Shown here in pieces: positions 1-5,579 of a stretch of 7,439 bases of DNA (the stretch's first letter is position 1; every line of letters starts with the position of its first letter). The DNA comes from a bacterium (lineage in GTDB: Bacteria; Cyanobacteriota; Vampirovibrionia; Gastranaerophilales; Gastranaerophilaceae). The DNA lies in the NCBI GenBank assembly GCA_004558955.1, contig SFZC01000093.1:1-7439 (forward strand). The letters are read 5' to 3'. The notes below the pieces were generated by a model, which saw only the letters and a list, made by a program, of their open reading frames with translations, searched no databases and was not told where the DNA came from. A program made the position numbers and the translations under genes.

Positions 1-300
1 AGAATATGTTTCTTTATTAAAATCTCTTATAAGGTCATCCTCGCAAGGATATGAAAATTTATGGCATAACCATTTCATAAACTTTTTCATATTATCTTTG
101 AATTTCTCAATAATCTTGTTTAAGCCTTTGTTTTCTTTTTCTAATTCTTTTATCTTTTTCTGATATTTATGTTCTATATGGTCAATTTTATTTTCGTATT
201 CAGATTTTAAATCTTCTTCATCTTGATTTTTGGATTGTTGCAATAAACAAATAGTTCGTTCTAAATTTTTATTTTCATTTTGTAAACTTTCTTTTTCTTT
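1..300 (-). other. AT-rich coiled-coil segment fused in frame to the methyltransferase
   Basis: Residues from about 270 to 369 of the upstream frame are rich in K, E, N and Q and look like a long coiled coil (for example KKIKELEKENKGLNKIIEKF), followed by KKFMKWLCHKF and an acidic stretch EDDLIRDF. GC is 69/300 here against 59/120 in the adjoining 301-420. From memory, the tail pattern (basic coil, then KF-x-W-x-C-x-KF, then a DLIRDF-like stretch) resembles the C-terminal part of some plasmid Pre/Mob mobilisation proteins. I could not verify this. It is not part of any cytosine-5 methyltransferase I know. It could be an inserted domain, a recombination product with a mobilisation gene, or an assembly join. 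Confidence 0.6.
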
Positions 301-1107
301 TACAAACTCGCATTTATTCAAGCCGACTTTCTGCATTTTTGGAGCCTGCGGATGCAACTGGCATTGACGACCGCTAGCCTGAACTGTGAAAGCCTGCTCG
401 TCCCAGGATTTTACACGGTTTCGGCTCATAAAAATCGGTGAATATGCGCCTGTGAAATATTCGTTATTATTTATAGCGTTCGGATTTCTGTGATTTTTAG
501 GCAAAGCAGGAACAGCACTATCTTTCAAATCCCAGATAATATCTTTAAGACTGATTTTTTTATCATCATCTTCTGTAGAACCTTTTGGAAACTGAAAATT
601 GATATTCAGGTCGCTTCTGAATCCGATATAGAAAACCCGCTTGCGTTCCTGAGCAACACCGTAATCTTTTGCATTTACCATTGTCAAAGAAACATCATAT
701 CCGGCACTTTTAAAAAGAGTAAGAATATTCTGAACAGCTTCCGAATGTCGCTTTGCCAACATTCCGCTTACATTTTCGGCAAGGAAAAATTTCGGTCTTT
801 TATTTTTTAAGATTCTGATATATTCATAAAAAAGTTTTCCGCGAGGGTCGTCAATTCCACGCAAAGAACCGGCTTCTGACCACGACTGACAAGGCGGACC
901 GCCTATAATTCCGTCAATCTCATCTGGAAAATCTTCTTCTTTTATATTTCTGATGTCGCCGCGTATAAGTTTTGTTTTCGGATGATTTTTTTCAAAAGTT
1001 GCCCAAATTGACGAGTCAAATTCATTTGCAATCGGAATTTCAAATCCCGCTTTTTCAAATCCCAAATCAAGACCGCCACAGCCGCTGAAAAGACTTATTA
1101 CTTTCAT
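1..1107 (-). CDS. M.HaeIII-like DNA cytosine-5 methyltransferase, 3' end replaced by coiled coil, partial at left edge
   Basis: The minus-strand frame is open from ATG at 1107 to the window edge (369 codons, no stop). It would transfer a methyl group from SAM to C5 of cytosine in DNA. Visible motifs are I (FSGCGGLDLGF, residues 7-17), IV with the catalytic cysteine (GPPCQSWSEAG, Cys73), VI (ENV, 111-113) and VIII (QERKR, 153-157). The region from about 190 to 266, including FTVQASGRQCQLHPQAP, closely matches the M.HaeIII target-recognition region as I remember it, so GGCC is the inferred target. M.HaeIII is about 330 aa and has motif IX within a dozen residues of this point. Here the sequence instead becomes a charged coiled coil (from about residue 268), and motifs IX and X are not seen. 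A GGAG lies 7 nt before the ATG. No cognate nuclease gene is visible to its right. Activity is doubtful if motifs IX and X are truly missing. Confidence 0.88.
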   Translation of the reverse strand, partial: MKVISLFSGCGGLDLGFEKAGFEIPIANEFDSSIWATFEKNHPKTKLIRGDIRNIKEEDFPDEIDGIIGGPPCQSWSEAGSLRGIDDPRGKLFYEYIRILKNKRPKFFLAENVSGMLAKRHSEAVQNILTLFKSAGYDVSLTMVNAKDYGVAQERKRVFYIGFRSDLNINFQFPKGSTEDDDKKISLKDIIWDLKDSAVPALPKNHRNPNAINNNEYFTGAYSPIFMSRNRVKSWDEQAFTVQASGRQCQLHPQAPKMQKVGLNKCEFVKEKESLQNENKNLERTICLLQQSKNQDEEDLKSEYENKIDHIEHKYQKKIKELEKENKGLNKIIEKFKDNMKKFMKWLCHKFSYPCEDDLIRDFNKETYS

Positions 1108-1114
1108 CTGGATT

Positions 1115-1147
1115 CTCCAACAAAAAAAGTTAATTTATTGTAACAAT
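1115..1147 (-). promoter_or_regulatory. Probable extended -10 promoter and ribosome binding site of the cytosine methyltransferase
   Basis: Read on the minus strand, TGTTACAAT (1145 down to 1137) is an extended -10 element (TG-n-TACAAT), with no convincing -35 hexamer. GGAG at 1118-1115 sits 7 nt before the ATG and supports that start. The -10 lies inside an odd-length palindrome, ATTGTAACAAT (1137-1147), which could be an operator half-site pair or chance. Confidence 0.45.
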
Positions 1148-1186
1148 TTTTATGGCTTTTTGCATTAACAAAAATTTCATTTCTAC

Positions 1187-1391
1187 CCCAACGCACTTTC
1201 TGCTCGTTCGAAAATCTTTACACACCGCCCAACGCAATTGTTAGTCATTCGAAAACTTTAACGCTTCGCCCAGCGCACTTTCAGTTCATTCGAGGACTTT
1301 AACGCGTTGCCCAGCACATTTTCAGCTTGTGCGAAAACTTTAACGTGCTTCCCAACGAAATTTCTGTTCGTGCGAAAATTTTTATTCACTG
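1187..1391. repeat. Five tandem 41-bp degenerate repeat units
   Basis: Units start at 1187, 1228, 1269, 1310 and 1351. Each is exactly 41 bp and begins with CCCA. The shared pattern is CCCAACGCA near the unit start, TTTC in the middle, then TTCGAAAACTTTAACGC toward the end. CCCA, the CGA core and several T positions are the same in all five, while other positions vary. A sixth, decayed start (CCCAAGCCG) follows at 1392. The unit length is not a multiple of three, and no gene crosses the array. It lies between the divergent starts of the methyltransferase and the DUF6261-like gene. The pitch is kept without a single indel although the bases have diverged, which suggests an old minisatellite or spaced protein-binding sites. 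Confidence 0.85.
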
Positions 1392-1593
1392 CCCAAGCCG
1401 TTTTTGGTTTATAAAATTTTTGGAAAATGGCTGTCTGCTTGTTGTCGGTCTAGGCATTTTCCCTGTATCATTTTCATACAGAGTTTAATTCCAATTCATT
1501 GTAGAAACGGAGGAAACTATCGGGATTGTACATTTTGGCTTTTTTCAAAATGACCAATCAAATTCTTAGCCATTTTTTTTCATAGGAGTCAAA
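1392..1593. other. Rest of the gene-free stretch upstream of the DUF6261-like gene
   Basis: Three short inverted repeats are visible: 1396-1404 with 1424-1432 (AGCCGTTTT with AAAATGGCT, one G-T pair), 1463-1468 with 1476-1481 (CTGTAT with ATACAG), and 1531-1537 with 1546-1552 (CATTTTG with CAAAATG). None is followed by a T-run that would make it a convincing terminator. TTTAAT at 1484-1489 could be a -10 box for the downstream gene but lacks a recognisable -35. AGGAG at 1584-1588 is the ribosome binding site of the next gene. The promoter of that gene must lie here or within the repeats, but I cannot place it. Confidence 0.4.
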
Positions 1594-2304
1594 ATGAAAA
1601 AAATCAATTCTAATATGCGTGTCGCAGAATTGGACACGCTTTCTGACGTTCTTATACGTATGTACAAGGATTCTTCCGCTGCTGAAAACGCGCTTTCCAA
1701 GGACACGAACCTTTCGCTCATCATGGCGGAAGTTGAAAAGCTCTCTGCGGACATCACCACGGCAATCAAAAGCGACCGTGTCTCAAGCACTCTTGACGAG
1801 GCGGACATTGCGCGCGACGGGATTATCAGGAATCTGGGCGACGCTCTCACAGGCTACTCGGCGATTCCTGTCGCGGCGAAAAAGGATTCCGCCCAGAATC
1901 TTCTTGCGGTTTTCAGCAAGTATGGAAAGCAGATTACACAGAAAAACTTTGCGGAAGAATCGTCTTTGATTGAAAGCATGCTTGAGGACTTTGGCGCGGA
2001 AAATCTTTCTTCTGACATCGCGGCTTTGGACGGCGTGGGAGAGCTAATTTCGGAATTGCGGACGGCTCAAGACAGCTTCAACAAGGCGAACGATGAGTAC
2101 ACAAAAGCGAGCGTGAACAGGGGCGAAAGCGCGACTTCGGTAAAGAAGAGCCTGATTTCCGCCCTGAACGACAAGTTCGTGCCGTACCTTTCTGCGGTTG
2201 CGCCTCTTGCGGACTACAAGGACTTCGCCACAAAGTGCGAGGCTGAAATCATAAAGGCAAACGCGACTGTCAGCGGAAGAAAAAAGACTGATAAGGCTAA
2301 GTAG
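1594..2304 (+). CDS. DUF6261-like protein of unknown function
   Basis: A 236-residue, probably all-helical cytosolic protein with no signal peptide or membrane segment. The order of features fits my recollection of the DUF6261 family, common in Bacteroidetes and treponemes: an N-terminal helix pair, a D-x3-RD stretch (LDEADIARD, about 67-75), an AQNLLAVFSKYG segment (about 100-111), an acidic ESSLIESMLEDF segment (about 122-133) and a C-terminal helix ending in a basic tail (GRKKTDKAK). No catalytic motif is apparent and the function is unknown. The start is supported by AGGAG ending 5 nt before the ATG. It is GC-rich like the kinase genes at the right (32/60 at 2101-2160), so it probably belongs to the resident chromosome. 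It stands alone, followed by a probable terminator, and the original neighbour on its right was probably the convergent kinase gene whose remnant follows. Confidence 0.75.
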   Translation: MKKINSNMRVAELDTLSDVLIRMYKDSSAAENALSKDTNLSLIMAEVEKLSADITTAIKSDRVSSTLDEADIARDGIIRNLGDALTGYSAIPVAAKKDSAQNLLAVFSKYGKQITQKNFAEESSLIESMLEDFGAENLSSDIAALDGVGELISELRTAQDSFNKANDEYTKASVNRGESATSVKKSLISALNDKFVPYLSAVAPLADYKDFATKCEAEIIKANATVSGRKKTDKAK

Positions 2305-2346
2305 ATTTTTGTGATACAGCTAAACATTAAAATTAGCTAGCGAACG

Positions 2347-2410
2347 GCGGAATTTCATGCCGGATTGAGCTTTTACAGAAAGTTCATCTTGAGTTGGAAT
2401 TCCGCTTTTG
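2347..2410 (+). terminator. Probable Rho-independent terminator of the DUF6261-like gene
   Basis: GCGGAATT (2347-2354) pairs perfectly with AATTCCGC (2398-2405), followed at once by TTTTGTTTCTTT. The loop is long (43 nt) but contains a smaller CTTT/AAAG pairing. The position, 43 nt after the stop codon, and the T-rich tail fit termination of plus-strand transcripts. On the minus strand there is no T-run after the stem. Confidence 0.5.
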
Positions 2411-2415
2411 TTTCT

Positions 2416-2580
2416 TTAAATCTCCACCGCAAAGCACACGCACGCATCTCCCCTTTCGTTCGTCGCGTTTTGCACTTCGATTTTTCCGCCGTGGAGGATT
2501 GCGATTGCCTGCGCGATTGAAAGGCCAAGGCCTGAGCCTGCCGTGCAGATGATTTTTATCCGGGTGTTCGTCAAGTTTTT
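2416..2580 (-). pseudogene. Remnant of the 3' end of a histidine kinase gene (HATPase domain)
   Basis: Read on the minus strand, this encodes TAGSGLGLSIAQ, then AILHGGKIEV, then ending CFAVEI and a TAA stop at 2418-2416. It is the G2 box and C-terminus of a sensor kinase and is 119/122 identical in bases to the end of the intact kinase at 5589-5710. Upstream of that block a diverged stretch (RIKI and preceding residues) matches the intact kinase around residues 379-382. About 26 codons between them, holding the G1 and F boxes, are missing in frame. Weaker similarity (GGE, VTE) may reach to about 2615 but is frameshifted there. No start codon or sensor, HisKA or N-box part is present, so it cannot work as a kinase. 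Its stop and last residues differ from the intact copy, so it is either the former 3' end of that gene or a remnant of a paralogue. Confidence 0.85.
2425..2546. repeat. Left copy of 122-bp direct repeat
   Basis: It matches 5589-5710 in the same orientation, 119 of 122 bases by eye. Two of the three mismatches change an amino acid (D for E, C for Y) and the third, in the GSGLGL codons, is silent. The copies start 3164 bp apart and bracket the class I methyltransferase and restriction-modification genes. Confidence 0.92.
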
Positions 2581-2635
2581 TTCGGCTTCAGTTCAGTTAC
2601 GACTTTCGCCTCCCCTCCTGCGCTACGCTTCGGAA

Positions 2636-2650
2636 CACGCCTACGGCGTG
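2636..2650. repeat. Short GC-rich hairpin at the left edge of the insertion
   Basis: CACGCC (2636-2641), loop TAC, GGCGTG (2645-2650) form a perfect 6-bp stem, followed by CCCCAAC. It sits where similarity to the kinase fades out and AT-rich DNA begins. It has no T-tail, so it is not a plus-strand terminator. It may be part of a dispersed genomic repeat. Confidence 0.45.
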
Positions 2651-2710
2651 CCCCAACAATCCCTAACGCAAAAAGTGTTTTATTAAAAAAAAGTATTTAC
2701 AGAGCCTTTG

Positions 2711-2764
2711 TTCATCCGCTCTGCCAGATGTGATATACTCAGCTCAGCAAATCAACTTTTGGAG
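2711..2764 (+). promoter_or_regulatory. Promoter and ribosome binding site of the class I methyltransferase gene
   Basis: TGATATACT (2731-2739) is an extended -10 element (TG-n-TATACT). A weak -35-like TTCATC lies at 2711-2716 with a 17-bp spacer, and an A-run upstream (about 2685-2692) could act as an UP element. GGAG at 2761-2764 lies 8 nt before the ATG at 2773. Confidence 0.5.
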
Positions 2765-2772
2765 TAAATCGC

Positions 2773-3426
2773 ATGGCAGACAAAATACAGGACGCTTACG
2801 AATCGTCAAAGAATATATATGACGGAGTCCTTACGCAGGGGAATTTTTTCAGCAGGATGTATATCAAGCTGTTCTGGAGCGGAACGGATGACAATGAAAT
2901 CGCGCGGAAAGTCTTGTCATACATTCCTGATGATTTTTCAGGAAAACTTCTTGATGTTCCGGTCGGAACTGCCGTGTTCACGCAGCGCAAATGGTCGACC
3001 CTGAAAAATGCACACATCACTTGCCTTGATTACAGCACGGATATGCTTGAGCAGGCAAAAAGAAGGCTTGACGGTCAGGCGCATATCAATTTCATTCAGG
3101 GCGATGTGGGAAACCTGCAAATGGACGATGAATCTTTTGACATCGTTCTAAGCATGAACGGTTTCCATGCGTTTCCGGACAAACAGAAAGCATTCCGCGA
3201 AACCTTCCGCGTACTTAAATCCGGCGGTGATTTCATCGCCTGCTTCTATATCAGGGGAAAATCAAAAAAGACGGACTGGCTTGTAAAAAACATTCTCGCA
3301 AAGAAAGGCTGGTTCACTCCTCCGTTTCAGACTGAAGAAGAACTGAAAAATACTTTGCAGAAAATGTACAAAGAAGTCGAACTTCACGTTGACGGCTCTA
3401 TGGCGTATTTTCACTGCGTAAAATAG
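2773..3426 (+). CDS. Class I SAM-dependent methyltransferase (methyltransferase domain 11 type)
   Basis: A 217-residue soluble protein that should transfer a methyl group from SAM to a small molecule of unknown identity. The Rossmann methyltransferase motifs are in order: motif I LLDVPVGTA (59-67), an acidic residue at the end of strand 2 for the SAM ribose (Asp86 in CLDYS), GDVGNLQ (110-116), FDIVLSMNGFHAF (from 122) as the post-I strand, and RVLKSGGDF (146-154). Motif I has GTA where the family usually has GTG or GCGTG, which may weaken SAM binding or be a tolerated variant. It lacks DNA-methyltransferase motifs such as DPPY or PCQ, so it is not part of the modification function in any obvious way. 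It has its own promoter and lies inside the repeat-bounded segment, 143 bp before the nuclease gene. The substrate cannot be inferred. Confidence 0.85.
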   Translation: MADKIQDAYESSKNIYDGVLTQGNFFSRMYIKLFWSGTDDNEIARKVLSYIPDDFSGKLLDVPVGTAVFTQRKWSTLKNAHITCLDYSTDMLEQAKRRLDGQAHINFIQGDVGNLQMDDESFDIVLSMNGFHAFPDKQKAFRETFRVLKSGGDFIACFYIRGKSKKTDWLVKNILAKKGWFTPPFQTEEELKNTLQKMYKEVELHVDGSMAYFHCVK

Positions 3427-3491
3427 CTTTGACTTGAACAGACAGCAAAGTTTCGTCATAAAATTGTTTCATTAAAAAAACTCCGGCAAGG

Positions 3492-3560
3492 CAAAACCAC
3501 TATGGAAGTTTTGGCAGAAATTGTGTATAGTAATTTTGCAAGCAGTAATTATTTTGGGAG
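3492..3560 (+). promoter_or_regulatory. Probable promoter region and ribosome binding site of the restriction-modification genes
   Basis: TATAGT at 3526-3531 is a fair -10 box, but no good -35 lies 16-18 bp upstream. An inverted repeat CAAAAC (3492-3497) with GTTTTG (3508-3513) overlaps where the -35 would be and could be an operator. GGGAG at 3556-3560 lies 9 nt before the ATG at 3570 and supports that start. No controller-protein gene is visible nearby. Confidence 0.35.
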
Positions 3561-3569
3561 AATAAAATC

Positions 3570-4355
3570 ATGAACATTTGGATTCAACGAAGCATTGAAC
3601 TTGCAAATAACAAAAACTATCTTGACAAACTTTTTGATGTTTACCCGATGATTCCAAATAAAATAAGAAAAATAGATGAAACATACTGGGACAGTATAGT
3701 CCAGGCGTTTAACAATAAAGACGATATCTGCTTAATAAAATATCTTCTTTATCTTGATTTGTTTCCAATAAAAGATTCTTATATTCCTTTTCTAAGAAGA
3801 GACACAGCAAATGCGCTCAAAAATAATCCAGAAACTGTAAAACGTCTTTGCAATAGACTTTATAAAATGGGACTAGATAAAATCCGTGAAAAATGCACAG
3901 AACCAAAAGAAACAAACAGGCAGATTGGACCTCTTTTTAAAAAATGGTGCAAAAATAGCTTCGATAAAACAAAACTCCTCTCAGTAACAGATTTTGAAAA
4001 AACAAATGAAAATGCAATTTTAGATGCCACTGACAAAGAAATGATGGATTGGGCTTTTAGGACAGTTAATTACAAACGAAATAAAGGCTTGGACTTTGCA
4101 GGTCGTTTTAATGGTAAATACTTAATTGGAGAAGCAAAATTTTTATCTGATTTTGGTGGTCATCAAGACGCACAATTAGAAGATGCTGTTCTTACCCTAA
4201 CAGCTCCAAATGTAAAGGCTACAAAAATAGCAATTCTCGATGGTGTCTGCTGGTTAAAAACTAACAACAAAATGTACAAAGCAATAACCGAAGAATACTG
4301 TGAAGAAAATATAATGTCTGCTTTGCTTTTGAAAGATTTTATAAAAAGTCTGTAA
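3570..4355 (+). CDS. Probable type II restriction endonuclease, PD-(D/E)XK fold
   Basis: A 261-residue soluble protein directly before a DNA methyltransferase gene, the usual layout of a type II restriction-modification pair. The candidate active site is Asp175 in GLDFAG and Glu188-Ala-Lys190 in LIGEAKF, which gives the D-(13)-E-x-K pattern, followed by DFGGHQD (194-200), a stretch seen in several type II nucleases. The N-terminal part is helical and basic, with a conserved-looking PKETNRQIGPLFKKW (112-126) that may contact DNA. It would cut unmodified DNA at the site protected by its partner. I do not recognise the recognition-site family and give no specificity. The gene is very AT-rich (17/60 GC at 3601-3660), which points to horizontal transfer. 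Its stop lies 13 nt before the methyltransferase start, so the two are probably co-transcribed. The nuclease role rests on motif and context, not on a confirmed homologue. Confidence 0.75.
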   Translation: MNIWIQRSIELANNKNYLDKLFDVYPMIPNKIRKIDETYWDSIVQAFNNKDDICLIKYLLYLDLFPIKDSYIPFLRRDTANALKNNPETVKRLCNRLYKMGLDKIREKCTEPKETNRQIGPLFKKWCKNSFDKTKLLSVTDFEKTNENAILDATDKEMMDWAFRTVNYKRNKGLDFAGRFNGKYLIGEAKFLSDFGGHQDAQLEDAVLTLTAPNVKATKIAILDGVCWLKTNNKMYKAITEEYCEENIMSALLLKDFIKSL

Positions 4356-4368
4356 GGAGGCAAAAAAA

Positions 4369-5559
4369 ATGGAACTTACTTACAACGGCAAAAAATCGAA
4401 AAAAGAAATCCTGGGAATTCTTCCAACATCATACTTTTCAAAGCCGATTTCAGAAAAAGAAAATATTTTGATTAACGGCGACAATTTGGAAGCATTGCGG
4501 ATTCTCGTTCACAATTCAAACTTAAAAGGCAAGATTGACCTAATTTATATTGACCCGCCTTTTGCAACCAACGGAACTTTTACAATCAGTGAGGAACGCG
4601 CAAGCACAATAAGCTCTAGCAAGAAAGATGAAATTGCTTATACGGATAATCTTCTTGGCGAAAAATTTTTAGAATTTTTGAGGGAGCGTCTTATTTTAGC
4701 ACGTGAACTTTTAAGCGAGCGCGGTTCTATTTATCTTCATATTGATTACAAAATCGGGCATTATGTGAAAATCATTATGGATGAAATTTTCGGAACTAAA
4801 AATTTTAGGAACGACATAACAAGGATAAAATGCAATCCGAAAAATTTTTCACGCAAGGCTTACGGAAACATAAAAGACTTAATTCTTTTTTACTCAAAGG
4901 CAAGCAATCCTATTTGGAATGAGCCATTTATTCCATTTTCAGACGAAGATAAAACTCGTCTTTACAAAAAAATTGATGAACAGGGCAAATTTTACACAAC
5001 AGTTCCACTTCACGCTCCAGGCGAGACAAAAGACGGAGTTACAGGCGGAACTTTCAGGGGAATGTTGCCACCAAAAGGCAGACACTGGCGCACATCCCCT
5101 GCAGAGCTTGAAAAACTAGACGAGCAGGGATTGATTGAATGGTCAAAAAACGGAGTTCCACGCAGAAAAATCTTTGCGGATGAACAGAAGGGAAAAAAAC
5201 TACAGGACATTTGGGATTTCAAGGATTACCAATATCCAGTTTATCCAACAGAAAAAAATCTTGACCTTTTAAAGCTTATTGTTCAGACTTCCTCAAATCC
5301 TGAAAGTTTGGTCATGGACTTTTTCTGCGGTTCAGGAACAACTTTGATTGCAGCCCAAGAACTTGGCAGAAATTGGATTGGAATAGACAAATCCGAAAAG
5401 GCGATAGAAGTTACAAGAAAAAAAATAACCAAAGAAAATTCTTCTCTTTCCAAAGCAGATTTTGAATCAGTTAATCTTTTAGAAAAACAAGACCAGAATT
5501 CGCATAATGAAAATATTCTTGTTATGCAGAAAACTCCAAAAGTGTTAGTAACTGCATAA
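4369..5559 (+). CDS. Type II DNA methyltransferase, beta class, probably adenine-N6
   Basis: A 396-residue enzyme that should methylate an exocyclic amine in the target of the preceding nuclease. Motif order is IV first and I last: IDPPF (61-65, catalytic) near the N-terminus, the target-recognition region in the middle, then motif X and motif I DFFCGSGTT (317-325) followed by NWIGID (335-340). That order defines the beta class. DPPF favours adenine-N6 over cytosine-N4, which usually has SPPY. The middle block TTVPLHAPGET (210-220), LPPKGRHWRTSPAEL (233-247) and KLQDIWDF (277-284) is typical of the wider family that includes type III Mod subunits, but the 396-residue length and the lack of a Res partner argue for type II. 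An ideal AAGGAGG (4354-4360) overlaps the nuclease stop codon and lies 8 nt before the ATG, giving strong and probably coupled translation. Its stop is only 20 bp from the convergent kinase stop, with no terminator visible between. Confidence 0.92.
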   Translation: MELTYNGKKSKKEILGILPTSYFSKPISEKENILINGDNLEALRILVHNSNLKGKIDLIYIDPPFATNGTFTISEERASTISSSKKDEIAYTDNLLGEKFLEFLRERLILARELLSERGSIYLHIDYKIGHYVKIIMDEIFGTKNFRNDITRIKCNPKNFSRKAYGNIKDLILFYSKASNPIWNEPFIPFSDEDKTRLYKKIDEQGKFYTTVPLHAPGETKDGVTGGTFRGMLPPKGRHWRTSPAELEKLDEQGLIEWSKNGVPRRKIFADEQKGKKLQDIWDFKDYQYPVYPTEKNLDLLKLIVQTSSNPESLVMDFFCGSGTTLIAAQELGRNWIGIDKSEKAIEVTRKKITKENSSLSKADFESVNLLEKQDQNSHNENILVMQKTPKVLVTA

Positions 5560-5579
5560 TTTCCCGCCAACCTCTCTCC

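Noticed and set aside
490..810. Plus-strand open frame of 106 codons
   Set aside because: It lies antisense to the well-supported cytosine methyltransferase and has no domain features.
1187..1391. CRISPR array
   Set aside because: The 41-bp pitch is regular, but conserved and variable bases are mixed through the whole unit. There is no constant repeat with unique spacers, and no cas gene is present.
1187..1400. Integron attC sites, suggested by GCCCAAC-like cores
   Set aside because: The cores are direct repeats without the matching GTTRRRY partner or a long imperfect stem, units are only 41 bp, and no gene cassette or integrase is seen.
1509..1585. Leader peptide of 19 codons starting with TTG at 1526 after GGAGG, ending in a TAG overlapping the next ribosome binding site
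   Set aside because: The Shine-Dalgarno to start distance is 12 nt with a rare start codon, and the peptide has no recognisable regulatory features. Chance is more likely.
3427..3455. Terminator after the class I methyltransferase (CTTTG and CAAAG)
   Set aside because: A 5-bp AT-rich stem with a 14-nt loop and no clear T-run is too weak to call.
4369..5559. Type III restriction Mod subunit
   Set aside because: The middle block resembles Mod proteins, but the enzyme is short, is preceded by a small PD-(D/E)XK nuclease, and no helicase-type Res gene follows.
5560..5579. Terminator between the convergent methyltransferase and kinase genes
   Set aside because: The 20-bp gap contains no inverted repeat or T-run on either strand.
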